Source: Micromonosporaceae bacterium (lineage in GTDB: Bacteria > Actinomycetota > Actinomycetes > Mycobacteriales > Micromonosporaceae). From it: a stretch of DNA of 37,244 nt. Below, in pieces: positions 1-8,024 of the stretch (positions are counted from its first letter, which is position 1; the number at the start of each line of letters is the position of its first letter). The stretch spans positions 1 through 37,244 of the forward strand of contig WHSM01000005.1 in the NCBI GenBank assembly GCA_009380105.1, read 5' to 3'. The notes under the pieces are model-generated. The model was given only the letters and a program-made list of their open reading frames with translations. It ran no database searches and had not been told where the DNA came from. Made by a program: the position numbers and the translations under genes.

Positions 1-74
1 CGCAGCTTGCGACGGCGTTGCTTGACGAACTTGATGCCAAGGCCGCGCGCCTCGATCACAGGCTGGTCCAGCAT
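1..74 (-). CDS. ABC transporter ATP-binding protein, N-terminal fragment
   Basis: Only the first 24 or so codons are inside the window. The visible start reads MLDQPVIEARGLGIKFVKQR, the usual beginning of the ATPase of a polysaccharide or teichoic-acid ABC exporter (Wzt/TagH type): an acidic-hydrophobic strand, then G-[IV]-x-F. The ATG at 74-72 overlaps the stop codon of the upstream permease as TGATG, so the two are translationally coupled. No Walker motif is visible, so the assignment rests mainly on the partner gene and the short N-terminal pattern. Confidence 0.7.
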   Translation of the reverse strand, partial: MLDQPVIEARGLGIKFVKQRRRKL

Positions 75-907
75 CACAGCTCCTTCAACACGGTCGGCTC
101 CAGCCGCCGGAACGACCACCAACCGAGCAGCAGCATCCCGACGCACCCCACCGACGTGGTGGCGAGCATCGCGGCGGAGGGGAACTCGGACGGGAACCAG
201 GCCGCGTGGTGCAGCTGGAAGATCCCGACCAGCGGGCTCAGCTCGTACAGCCTCACGACCCATCCCGGCAGACCGGAGTCCTCGACCAGGCCGAGCGGGT
301 AGAGGATCGGCGAGCTGTAGAACAGCACCCGGTGCAGCAGCCGGGTCATCCGCTCGATGTCGCGCATCATCACGTTCAGCGGCGCCACCAGCAGCGCGAA
401 CCCGAACAGCAGCGCGGCCTGCAGCAGCAACGCGGGCAGCAGCGAGAAGGTGTGCCAGCCGACGTCCCCGCCGAAGACGACCACGAAGAGGATCAGCACC
501 GGGAACGCGGCGAGGTACTCCGCGAAGCGCGCCACCACGCGACCGATCGGGTACACCTCGCGCGGCACCCGCACGGTCTTGATCATCTGCGCCTGAGAGG
601 TGAGGGCACGGGTCGCCTCGGTGATCGTGGAGTTGATCCACAGCCAGGCGAACAGGCCCGAGACCAGGAACAGCGGGTACATCTCCCGGCCGCCTTCTGG
701 CGCCACCCGGTCGCCGATCAGCACCCCGAAGACGAACCAGTAGATCGCCGCCATCGCCATCGGCTCGACCAGCGACCACAGGTAACCCATGGCGGACTGC
801 TGGTACTTGATCGTGAGGTCCCGCTGCACCAGGACCCGCACCGTGCTGCGGTGCCGCCAGAGATCGACGACACGTGACCTGGGAGCCCCGGTCATCGCCT
901 CAGCCAT
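74..907 (-). CDS. ABC-2 type polysaccharide/teichoic-acid exporter permease
   Basis: Integral membrane subunit of an ABC exporter that moves lipid-linked polysaccharide or teichoic-acid-like polymers across the cytoplasmic membrane. The 277-residue protein begins with a basic amphipathic segment ending in the typical RDLTIKYQQSAMGYLWSLVEP pattern of the Wzm/TagG family (ABC2_membrane), followed by about six hydrophobic helices and a conserved central NVMMRDIERM loop. The start at 907 is chosen because AGGT-like ribosome-binding sequence lies just upstream; a GTG at 922 is the alternative and would add five residues. It overlaps the ATPase gene by two bases, so both form one operon. The transported polymer cannot be told from sequence. 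Confidence 0.85.
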   Translation of the reverse strand: MAEAMTGAPRSRVVDLWRHRSTVRVLVQRDLTIKYQQSAMGYLWSLVEPMAMAAIYWFVFGVLIGDRVAPEGGREMYPLFLVSGLFAWLWINSTITEATRALTSQAQMIKTVRVPREVYPIGRVVARFAEYLAAFPVLILFVVVFGGDVGWHTFSLLPALLLQAALLFGFALLVAPLNVMMRDIERMTRLLHRVLFYSSPILYPLGLVEDSGLPGWVVRLYELSPLVGIFQLHHAAWFPSEFPSAAMLATTSVGCVGMLLLGWWSFRRLEPTVLKEL

Positions 908-1224
908 CGGACCTGACCTCACGATCGGCGCCGCCGCGGACTCGGAGCACGCAGACAGCGGGCATCGCGTCGTACCTCCACCGGGAATGCTGAGTGGTGG
1001 CCGGCGCCGTGCGCGCGTGAGTCCGCGACGCAGCGGGGCGCCTGGCCATCGGGCAGTGAAAATCTCGGTGCCGCGGATCGTACAAGCTCGGTTTACGCCC
1101 CCGCCACCTGGCTGATGCTATTGAGACCATGCGGAGCCTTATGTGAGCTACCAGTTCAACCTACCGTGACCGCGGACCCGGCCCGCCATCGGACGGGCTG
1201 GCAGCGGCTCCCGCCGCGGCCGGC
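908..1224. other. Intergenic region between permease and amidohydrolase
   Basis: About 317 bases without a credible gene. It lies upstream of the ABC exporter operon and downstream of the amidohydrolase, both on the minus strand, so it should hold the exporter promoter. I looked for -35/-10 pairs on the minus strand and found only weak candidates (for example TTGAAC at 1159-1154 without a matching -10). No strong hairpin or repeat was seen. Confidence 0.5.
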
Positions 1225-2301
1225 TTATTTGATCACCCGGCCGCGGAGCACGATCCGGCTGGGGCCGCGCACGACGCGCAGATCCCGGCGCGGGTCCTCC
1301 GGATAGACCACCAGGTCCGCCAGGCCGCCCTCGACCAGGCCCGGGAAGCCGAGCCAGTCCCGGGCGCCCCAGGACGCCGCGGCCAGCACGTCTGACGCCG
1401 CCATGCCGGCGGCGTGCAGCAGCAGCATCTCCTCGGCGGCCAGCCCGTGCGGGATGCTGCCGCCCGCGTCGGTGCCGACCTGGATCGGCACTCCGGCCTC
1501 ATACGCGCTGCGCACCACCCCGGGAAACCGCCGGCGCAGCGAGCGCAGGTGCTCGGCGTACCCGGGGAAGCGGCGGTCGGCGATCTCGGCGATCTCGGCG
1601 AACCGCTCGATGTTGATCATCGTGGGGACCAGGGCCGTGCCCCGGCGGGCCATCTCGTCGACGAGGTCGACCGACAGGCCGGTGCCGTGCTCGACGGAGT
1701 CGACCCCCGCGCGCACCAGCATCGCCACCGTCGCCTCGTCGAAGGTGTGCGCCGCCACCCGCGCGCCGGCGGCGTGCGCGGCGTCGATGACGGCCCGAGT
1801 GACGTCCTCGTCATAGCAGGGGGCCAGATCCCGCACCTCCCGGTCGAGCCAGTCGGCCACCAGCTTGACCCAGCCGTTGCCGGCCTTCGCCTGCGCGGTC
1901 GCCGCCTGCACGACCTCGTCGGCGGTCACCTCCAGGGGGATGCCACGCAGGTGCTTCTTCGGCGGCGCGAGGTGCCGGCCGGCCCGCGCCAGGCGCGGCA
2001 GCTCCGGGTCGTCGTCCAGCTCCGGATACGGGTACGGCGAGCCGGCGTCGCGCATCGCGAGCACTCCGGCGCCCCGGTTGACCAGCGCCAACTCCCGCGC
2101 CTGAGCGACGGAGGTCACCGGCTTCTCACCGGGCGCGATGCCGATGTGGCAGTGCGCGTCCACCAGTCCGGGCAGCACGAAACCGGAGTCCGCGATCGTG
2201 TCGGCCCCGTTCACCGGCTCGTAGGTCACCCGGTCGCCGACGAGATAGAGGTCGCGCACCTCGTCGTCGGGCAACACTGCTCCGCGCACATGCAGCGCCA
2301 T
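1225..2301 (-). CDS. Metal-dependent amidohydrolase (imidazolonepropionase/prolidase-like)
   Basis: 358-residue cytoplasmic hydrolase of the amidohydrolase superfamily with the (beta/alpha)8 barrel metal-site motifs in order: the DAHCH pair (His50, His52) after a short beta-sandwich, a GWVKL lysine that could be the bridging carboxylated lysine, VAAHTFD, VEHGTG, and the GTDAGG aspartate near the end. This arrangement fits the imidazolonepropionase-like or dipeptidase-like COG1228 group. The substrate is unknown. The ATG at 2301 has GGAGG five bases upstream. It is divergent from the secreted subtilase at 2501 and is not obviously linked to any pathway here. Confidence 0.85.
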   Translation of the reverse strand: MALHVRGAVLPDDEVRDLYLVGDRVTYEPVNGADTIADSGFVLPGLVDAHCHIGIAPGEKPVTSVAQARELALVNRGAGVLAMRDAGSPYPYPELDDDPELPRLARAGRHLAPPKKHLRGIPLEVTADEVVQAATAQAKAGNGWVKLVADWLDREVRDLAPCYDEDVTRAVIDAAHAAGARVAAHTFDEATVAMLVRAGVDSVEHGTGLSVDLVDEMARRGTALVPTMINIERFAEIAEIADRRFPGYAEHLRSLRRRFPGVVRSAYEAGVPIQVGTDAGGSIPHGLAAEEMLLLHAAGMAASDVLAAASWGARDWLGFPGLVEGGLADLVVYPEDPRRDLRVVRGPSRIVLRGRVIK

Positions 2302-2439
2302 TCACGCCTCCATCGCTCGGCTTGCCGCGCCGGCCCGCATCGCCGGAGCCGGATGTCAGTCAGTGTGGACCATCGTGCCCGCGCGGCGTCGCAGCCGTCC
2401 GACGGCGCCCGCGATTTTCGGCACGCCGCAAGTATTCTT

Positions 2440-2456
2440 CATCGATATCCATCTAT
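2440..2456 (+). promoter_or_regulatory. CATCNAT direct repeat in the subtilase upstream region
   Basis: Two copies of CATCNAT (CATCGAT at 2440, CATCTAT at 2450) lie exactly ten bases apart, one helical turn, in a short A/T-rich patch 45-60 bases before the subtilase start. This could be an operator or part of a promoter. The sequence shows the repeat; any regulatory role is inferred. Confidence 0.3.
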
Positions 2457-2500
2457 GCGATTATTCCCTCCCCAGGGCACCCCTGAGGAGAGGAGACGCC

Positions 2501-5500
2501 GTGAGCATCACATCACGACGATGGCGCCCGACGCTGGCGGTAATGATCGCCGGCTTGGCGCTTCCGTTCGCCCCAGGGCCCGCCGTCGCGCACGCGACCG
2601 CGGGCCCTTCCGTCGCCGAGGCACGGGTCGACCAGAAGATCGACCGCGAGGTCCGCAAGGACCTGGCCGAGAAGGACACCGCCGGGTTCTGGGCGGTGCT
2701 CGACAGCGAAGCCGACCTGACCGGCGTCGGCAAGCTCAGGACCAAGGCCGACAAGGCCGGGCACGTGCGCGCCGCGAAGGTGCGCCACGCCGCCAGGACC
2801 CAGGCGTCGGCGCGGCGCCTGCTCGACCGCGAACGCGCCGAGTACACCTCCTACTGGATCGACAACTCGCTGTTCGTCACCGGGGACGCCGACCTGGCGC
2901 GCGCCCTCGCCGCGCTGCCGGAAGTCGAGCGGATCGAAGCCGACGAGCCGGTGACCGTGCCCAAACCCATCGCCGGTGACGAGGAGCAGCGGGTCAACGG
3001 CGTCGAGTGGAACGTCGACCGGGTCCGGGCGCCGGAGGTGTGGAGCCAGCACGGAGTCCGCGGCGAAGGCATCGTCGTGGCCAACATCGACACCGGGGTG
3101 GCGTTCGACCATCCGGCCGTCGCCGGCCAGTACCGCGGCAGGAGCGCCGACGGCACGCTCGACCACAACTACCACTGGTTCGACCCCGCCGGGGTGTGCG
3201 CCGGCGCCGCCCCGTGTGACAACAACGGCCACGGCACCCACACCATCGGAACCATGATCGGCGACGACGGCGCCGGCAACCAGATCGGCGTCGCGCCCGG
3301 AGCGACCTGGATCGCCGCCAAGGGCTGCGAGTCCAGCTCCTGCACCCGCGCGTCGCTGCTGGCCTCCGGCCAGTGGATCGTGGCGCCCACCGACCTGTCC
3401 GGCCAGAACCCCCGCCCGGACCTGGCGCCGGACGTGGTGAACAACTCCTGGGGCTCCGGCACGTACGACCCCTGGTACGCCGAGACCGTCCGGTCCTGGA
3501 TCGCGGCCGGCATCTTCCCGGCGTTCTCCAACGGCAACTCCGGGCCGAGCTGCAACACCTCCGGCTCGCCGGGCACGTACCAGATCAGCTACAGCTCCGG
3601 CGCGTTCGACATCAACAACACGATCGCCAGCTTCTCCAGCCGTGGCGCCGGGGAGAACGGCGAGATCAAACCCAACCTCGCGGCGCCGGGCGTCAACGTC
3701 CGCTCCTCGGTGCCCAGTGGCTACTCCTCCTTCAGCGGCACCTCGATGGCCTCGCCGCACACCGCCGCCGTGGTGGCGCTGATGTGGTCGGCCTCCCCCG
3801 CGATCCAGGGCGACATCGACGCCACCAGGCAGATCCTCGACGACACCGCCGTCGATGTGGACAACACCACCTGCGGCGGCACGTCCGACGACAACAACGT
3901 CTTCGGCGAAGGCCGCATCGACGCCCTCGCGGCGGTCGAGGCGACACCGCGTGGGGCGCTCGGCGCGGCGGCCGGCCGGGTCACCTCCGGCGGCGCCGCG
4001 CTCGCTGGGGCGACCGTGACCTACGACGGGCCGATGCTGCGCACCACGACCACCGACGCCGACGGCGGGTACGCCTTCAGCCGGCTCATGGTCGGCAGCT
4101 ACAGCGTGAGCGTCCGCAAGTTCGGATACCTCACCCGGACCGAGACCGTGGCAGTCACCGAAGGCGAGACCGCGGTGCGGGACTTCGTCGTGGAGCAGGC
4201 GCCGTCGGCGACGCTGTCCGGCACGGTGCGGCTGTCCAGCGGCGCCGCGGCCGCGGGAGCCACCGTCGAGGTCGTCGGCACGCCGGTCAGCGCCCAGACC
4301 GACGCCTCCGGCGACTACACGGCGACGCTGCCACACGGCGATTACACGCTGCGGGTCACGCACGCCAACCGGTGCGCCGACGCGGCGACCGCGGAGGTCT
4401 CCGTGGCCGGCGAGACCCGGCAGGATGTGACGCTGCCGCTGCGCGCGGACAGCTTCGGCTACACCTGCGGCGACGCGCCGGGCGAGTACCGGCCCGGTGA
4501 GCAGCTGCTCGACCTCACCGGCGACGACCGGCTCGCGTCGGTGACCCTGCCGTTCAAGGCCGCGCTGTACGGCAAGGGCTACCGCACGGCCACCGTCAGC
4601 ACCAACGGATGGCTCGCCTTCAACGCCTCCACCTCGTCGCTGCCGGGCAACCGCGCCATCCCGTACACCGGAACTCCCAACGCGGCCCTGTACGCGTTCT
4701 GGGAGGACCTGTACGTCGACGCGGACGCCGGGATCTACACCAGCGTGACGGGCGAGGCGCCGGACCGGGTCTTCTCGGTGGAGTGGCGCAACGTGACCTT
4801 CTACCGCGACCGCACCGCGCGGGTGTCGATCACCGCGGCGATCAGCGAGACCGGCGTGGTCACGTACCGGTACTCAGGGGTCGACAACGATCTGGAGTCG
4901 GGCGGCAGCGCGACGATCGGCATCGAGAACGGGGACGGCACCGTCGCGTTCCAGCACTCGTTCGACGAGCCCGCCGTGAGCACCGGGGACGGCATCGCGT
5001 TCCGCACCGACGCCGGCATCGGCCACGGCGCGATCACCGACGCCAACGACGGCGAGCCGGTCGCCGGGGCCGAGGTGACGGCGACCCGGGACGGCGCGGC
5101 GGTGACCAGTGACACCACCGACGCCGAAGGCTCGTACGTGTTGCAGGCGCCGGCCGGCCGCTACCAGGTCACGGTCGCCAAGGAGCACTACGAGACGGCG
5201 ACGTACGACCTGACCATCTCCGCCTCGGCCCTCACAGCCAAGAGCGTGGCGCTGCGCACCGCGCGGGTGCGGGCGTCCGTCGACGAGTTGGCGATCGTGA
5301 CGCCTAGCGGCGAGACCCGCAGCCGGACCGTCACGCTGACCAACAGCGGCGGGCTCGGCTCCGAGTACGCCGTGTCGGAGGCGACCGGGTCCGGGACGGC
5401 GATCGACGTGCCGTGGCTGGAGGTCACGCCGGTGTCGGGTGAGTTGGCGCCGGGCGGTCAGCAGCAGGTCCGGGTGACCGTGGACGCCGCCGGCATGGCG

Positions 5501-6079
5501 GACAGCTCGTTCCTGTCGGCGCGTCTGGTGGTGGCCAGCGCGAGCGGTCGCGCTCCGACGCTGACCATCCCCGTGACCGTCGTGGCCCCCGGTTACCAGG
5601 CGGCGCTCAACACCGGAGGACGCGACGAGACCGTCGACGTGCACGGCGACTCCTGGAGTTCTGACCAGGCGTACCAGGAAGGCTCGCGCGGGTACGTCGG
5701 GGAGTCGCACACCATCTCCACCAAGAAGGCGGTCAGCGGCGCCGACGACCCGGTCCGCTACCAGAGTCTGCGTGAAGGGATGACCGAGTACCGCTTCGAC
5801 GGCCTCGCCGACGGGGTGTACACGGTGGAGCTCGACTTCGCCGAGCTGCGCGCCCAGTCGCCGAACCAGCGGCTGTTCGACATCCACATCGAGGGCAGCG
5901 AGGTGGTCCGCCGGCTGGACGTGGCGAACGAGGCGGGCAGCTTCGCCGCCGTGGGCCGCACCTTCACGGTGCGGGTGACCGACGGCCAGCTCAACGTGCA
6001 GTTCTACCCGCATCGCGGGTTCGGCCTGCCGATCGTGAACGCGATCCGCGTGACCGACCGGCCCGACCTGACGGTGTGA
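2501..6079 (+). CDS. Secreted S8 (subtilisin-family) serine protease, multidomain
   Basis: 1,192 residues from a GTG with GAGGAGAGGAG 7-16 bases upstream; an in-frame ATG at 2363 would add an unlikely 46-residue leader and hide the signal peptide. The N-terminus has a basic start, a hydrophobic core and an AVAHA-type cleavage site. An inhibitor-like propeptide follows, then the S8 catalytic domain with Asp197 (NIDTG), His244 (NGHGTH) and Ser415 (SGTSMASP). After residue 490 come carboxypeptidase-regulatory-like beta domains (GYAFS and GDYTATL repeats), another such repeat near 870-930, and a C-terminal malectin-like carbohydrate-binding domain from about 1030. The layout resembles bacillopeptidase F-type exported proteases. 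It probably degrades extracellular protein, anchored or guided by the sugar-binding tail. Confidence 0.92.
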   Translation: MSITSRRWRPTLAVMIAGLALPFAPGPAVAHATAGPSVAEARVDQKIDREVRKDLAEKDTAGFWAVLDSEADLTGVGKLRTKADKAGHVRAAKVRHAARTQASARRLLDRERAEYTSYWIDNSLFVTGDADLARALAALPEVERIEADEPVTVPKPIAGDEEQRVNGVEWNVDRVRAPEVWSQHGVRGEGIVVANIDTGVAFDHPAVAGQYRGRSADGTLDHNYHWFDPAGVCAGAAPCDNNGHGTHTIGTMIGDDGAGNQIGVAPGATWIAAKGCESSSCTRASLLASGQWIVAPTDLSGQNPRPDLAPDVVNNSWGSGTYDPWYAETVRSWIAAGIFPAFSNGNSGPSCNTSGSPGTYQISYSSGAFDINNTIASFSSRGAGENGEIKPNLAAPGVNVRSSVPSGYSSFSGTSMASPHTAAVVALMWSASPAIQGDIDATRQILDDTAVDVDNTTCGGTSDDNNVFGEGRIDALAAVEATPRGALGAAAGRVTSGGAALAGATVTYDGPMLRTTTTDADGGYAFSRLMVGSYSVSVRKFGYLTRTETVAVTEGETAVRDFVVEQAPSATLSGTVRLSSGAAAAGATVEVVGTPVSAQTDASGDYTATLPHGDYTLRVTHANRCADAATAEVSVAGETRQDVTLPLRADSFGYTCGDAPGEYRPGEQLLDLTGDDRLASVTLPFKAALYGKGYRTATVSTNGWLAFNASTSSLPGNRAIPYTGTPNAALYAFWEDLYVDADAGIYTSVTGEAPDRVFSVEWRNVTFYRDRTARVSITAAISETGVVTYRYSGVDNDLESGGSATIGIENGDGTVAFQHSFDEPAVSTGDGIAFRTDAGIGHGAITDANDGEPVAGAEVTATRDGAAVTSDTTDAEGSYVLQAPAGRYQVTVAKEHYETATYDLTISASALTAKSVALRTARVRASVDELAIVTPSGETRSRTVTLTNSGGLGSEYAVSEATGSGTAIDVPWLEVTPVSGELAPGGQQQVRVTVDAAGMADSSFLSARLVVASASGRAPTLTIPVTVVAPGYQAALNTGGRDETVDVHGDSWSSDQAYQEGSRGYVGESHTISTKKAVSGADDPVRYQSLREGMTEYRFDGLADGVYTVELDFAELRAQSPNQRLFDIHIEGSEVVRRLDVANEAGSFAAVGRTFTVRVTDGQLNVQFYPHRGFGLPIVNAIRVTDRPDLTV

Positions 6080-6086
6080 CGGCCCA

Positions 6087-6122
6087 GCGGCGCCCGCCCC
6101 AGGTCCCGGGGGCGGGCGCCGC
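6087..6122. terminator. Bidirectional hairpin between subtilase and ffh
   Basis: A perfect 14-bp GC-only stem (6087-6100 with 6109-6122) around an 8-base loop lies in the 48-base gap between two convergent genes. It begins 8 bases after the subtilase stop and ends 6 bases before the ffh stop. No U-tract follows on either strand, which is usual for actinomycete terminators. Confidence 0.75.
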
Positions 6123-6127
6123 ACGGG

Positions 6128-7699
6128 TCAGCCCTTCTTGCCCTTGCCGAGCTTGGAGAAGTCGATCTTCGGCATGTCGAAACTGTCGGGCAGGTCGGCG
6201 GGCTCCTCGGCCCCGGCCGCCGGCGCCCCGGGCAGCCCCGGCATGCCGCCGGGCAGGCCGCCCGGCATCCCGCCCGGCATCCCACCGGGCATGCCGCCGC
6301 CGAAGCTGCGCGCGCGACGCTCCTTGACCTTGCCCTTCTTGCCCTTGCGCTTGATCTTGGGCGACTTGGTCGCCTTGCGCCCGGGGCCGCCGCCGAACAT
6401 CCCGCTCACCTGCTTGAGCTGCTTCTGGGCGGTGTGGAAGCGCTCCACCAACTGGTTCACGTCGGTGACCGAGGTGCCGGAACCGTTGGCGATGCGCACC
6501 CGCCGGGAGCCGTTGAGCACCTTCGGGTTGGCGCGCTCCAACGGTGTCATCGAGCGGATGACCGCGGTGATCCGGTCGATGTGCTTGTCGTCCAGCTCGT
6601 CCAACTGGCCCTTGAACTGGTTCATGCCCGGCATCATCCCGAGCAGGTTCTGGATCGGGCCCATCTTTTTGACGGCGAGCAACTGCTCCAGGAAGTCCTC
6701 GAGCGTGAAGTCCGACCCCCCGGCCAGCTTCTCGGCCATCCGGGTCTTCTGGTCGTCCTCGAAGACCCGCTCGGCCTGCTCGATCAGGGTGAGGACGTCG
6801 CCCATGCCGAGGATCCGGGACGCCATCCGCTCCGGGTGGAAGGCGTCGAAGTCGCCGAGCGCCTCGCCGGTGGACGAGAACAGGATCGGTGAGCCGGTGA
6901 CGTGGCGCACGGACAGCGCGGCGCCGCCCCGGGCGTCGCCGTCGAGCTTGGACAGCGCCACGCCGGTGATGCCGACGCCTTCCCGGAACGCCTCCGCGGT
7001 GGTGACGGCGTCCTGACCGGTCATGGCGTCGACCACGAAGATCACTTCGTCGGGGGTGGTCGCGTCGCGGATCGCGGCGGCCTGCGCCATCATCTCGGCG
7101 TCCACGCCGAGCCGGCCGGCCGTGTCGACGATGACGATGTCGCGGTGGTGCCGCCTGGCGTGCTCCATCGCGTCGGCGGCCACCCGCACCGGGTCGCCGA
7201 CCCCGCTGCCGGGCTCCGGGGCGTACACCTCGACTGCGGCCCGCTCCCCCAGCACCTGGAGCTGCTGCACGGCGTTGGGTCGCTGCAGGTCGGCGGCGAC
7301 CAGCATCGGCTGGTGGCCCTGGTCCTTGAGCCAGCGCGCCAGCTTGCCGGCGAGCGTGGTCTTGCCGGAGCCCTGCAGACCGGCCAGCATGATCACCGTG
7401 GGTGGCTGCTTGGCGAACCGCAGCCGGCGCGCCTCCCCGCCCAGGATCGCCACCAGCTCCTCGTGCACGATCTTGATCACCTGCTGCGCCGGGTTCAGCG
7501 CCCGCGACACGTCCGCGCCCTTGGCACGATGCCGGACCTGTCCGATGAAGTGCTTGACGACGGGCAGCGCGACGTCGGCCTCCAACAGCGCCAGCCGGAT
7601 CTCGCGGGCGGTGGCGTTGATGTCGGACTCCGACAGCCGCCCTTTGCTGCGGAGCTTGTCAAAGACGCCTGAGAGCCGGTCTGTGAGCGTGTCAAACAC
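6128..7699 (-). CDS. ffh: Signal recognition particle GTPase Ffh
   Basis: Protein subunit of the bacterial signal recognition particle; with 4.5S RNA it binds signal sequences on ribosomes and docks to FtsY. The 523 residues show an N domain (VFDTLTDRLSGVF onwards), a G domain with P-loop GLQGSGKTT at about 107-115, DTAG at about 192-195 and SKLDGDA, and a methionine-rich M domain (LGMMPGMNQF). The C-terminal tail has four GGMP-type repeats, then a basic and final lysine-rich end. The start is the GTG at 7699 with AAGGA about ten bases upstream; the open frame runs on to 7984 but that extension is low-complexity arginine-rich and unlike Ffh. The gene sits at the end of the conserved ftsY...glnD-ffh chromosome block. 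Confidence 0.97.
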   Translation of the reverse strand: MFDTLTDRLSGVFDKLRSKGRLSESDINATAREIRLALLEADVALPVVKHFIGQVRHRAKGADVSRALNPAQQVIKIVHEELVAILGGEARRLRFAKQPPTVIMLAGLQGSGKTTLAGKLARWLKDQGHQPMLVAADLQRPNAVQQLQVLGERAAVEVYAPEPGSGVGDPVRVAADAMEHARRHHRDIVIVDTAGRLGVDAEMMAQAAAIRDATTPDEVIFVVDAMTGQDAVTTAEAFREGVGITGVALSKLDGDARGGAALSVRHVTGSPILFSSTGEALGDFDAFHPERMASRILGMGDVLTLIEQAERVFEDDQKTRMAEKLAGGSDFTLEDFLEQLLAVKKMGPIQNLLGMMPGMNQFKGQLDELDDKHIDRITAVIRSMTPLERANPKVLNGSRRVRIANGSGTSVTDVNQLVERFHTAQKQLKQVSGMFGGGPGRKATKSPKIKRKGKKGKVKERRARSFGGGMPGGMPGGMPGGLPGGMPGLPGAPAAGAEEPADLPDSFDMPKIDFSKLGKGKKG

Positions 7700-8024
7700 G
7701 TCGCGTCGGTCCTTCGAGAGTGGTGGCCAGTCTGCACGCCAAGAGTAGCGGGGCCCCGTGAGGCGACAGTTGAGTGAGCATCGTAGCGAGCGCCAGCGAG
7801 CGAGGAGCGCCAGCGAACGCCCGTCGCCGAACCAGAGGCTCCGAGGGCGGGACGGCGGGCGCTGCGGGTTATCCCTGTCTCCGTAGTTGCTGACGGGATG
7901 ACCGATTGACAGTGCGGCCCCGGTCGCCAATGCTCGCGGCACACCACTCGTGGACCTCTGGGGGCGGCGCCACGCCAGCGCCAAGCCGCCGGCGCAGGGG
8001 TCCTGACGTCAGGGAGAACCCCGT
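7700..8024. other. Divergent promoter region between ffh and M14 carboxypeptidase
   Basis: 325 bases between two divergent genes. It contains a promoter candidate for the carboxypeptidase (7906-7934) and a pair of 12-base direct repeats, GAGCGCCAGCGA, at 7788-7799 and 7805-7816 spaced 17 bases apart within a run of GCGAGC-like units. A clear ffh promoter was not found; TACTCT on the minus strand near 7747-7742 is a weak -10 candidate. No gene is evident. Confidence 0.5.
7906..7934 (+). promoter_or_regulatory. Sigma70-type promoter for the M14 carboxypeptidase
   Basis: TTGACA at 7906-7911 matches the -35 consensus fully. It is followed after 17 bases by AATGCT at 7929-7934, which keeps A2, T3 and T6 of the -10 consensus. 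Transcription would begin near 7941, leaving a leader of about 85 bases before the ATG at 8025, which has AGGGAGAA upstream. Confidence 0.5.

Noticed and set aside
1-907. ABC exporter as part of the biosynthetic cluster
   Set aside because: It lies 19 kb away across core genes and belongs to the polysaccharide-export type.
2513-4363. Long minus-strand open frame opposite the subtilase
   Set aside because: It is the mirror of a GC-rich gene; the product is low-complexity Arg/Gly/His-rich and the plus strand has full S8 catalytic motifs.
7788-7816. CRISPR array
   Set aside because: Only two short repeats with a five-base gap; no array and no cas genes.
7700-7984. N-terminal extension of Ffh
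   Set aside because: The residues are Arg/Ser-rich and unlike any Ffh N domain; the GTG at 7699 has a ribosome-binding site and the canonical start.
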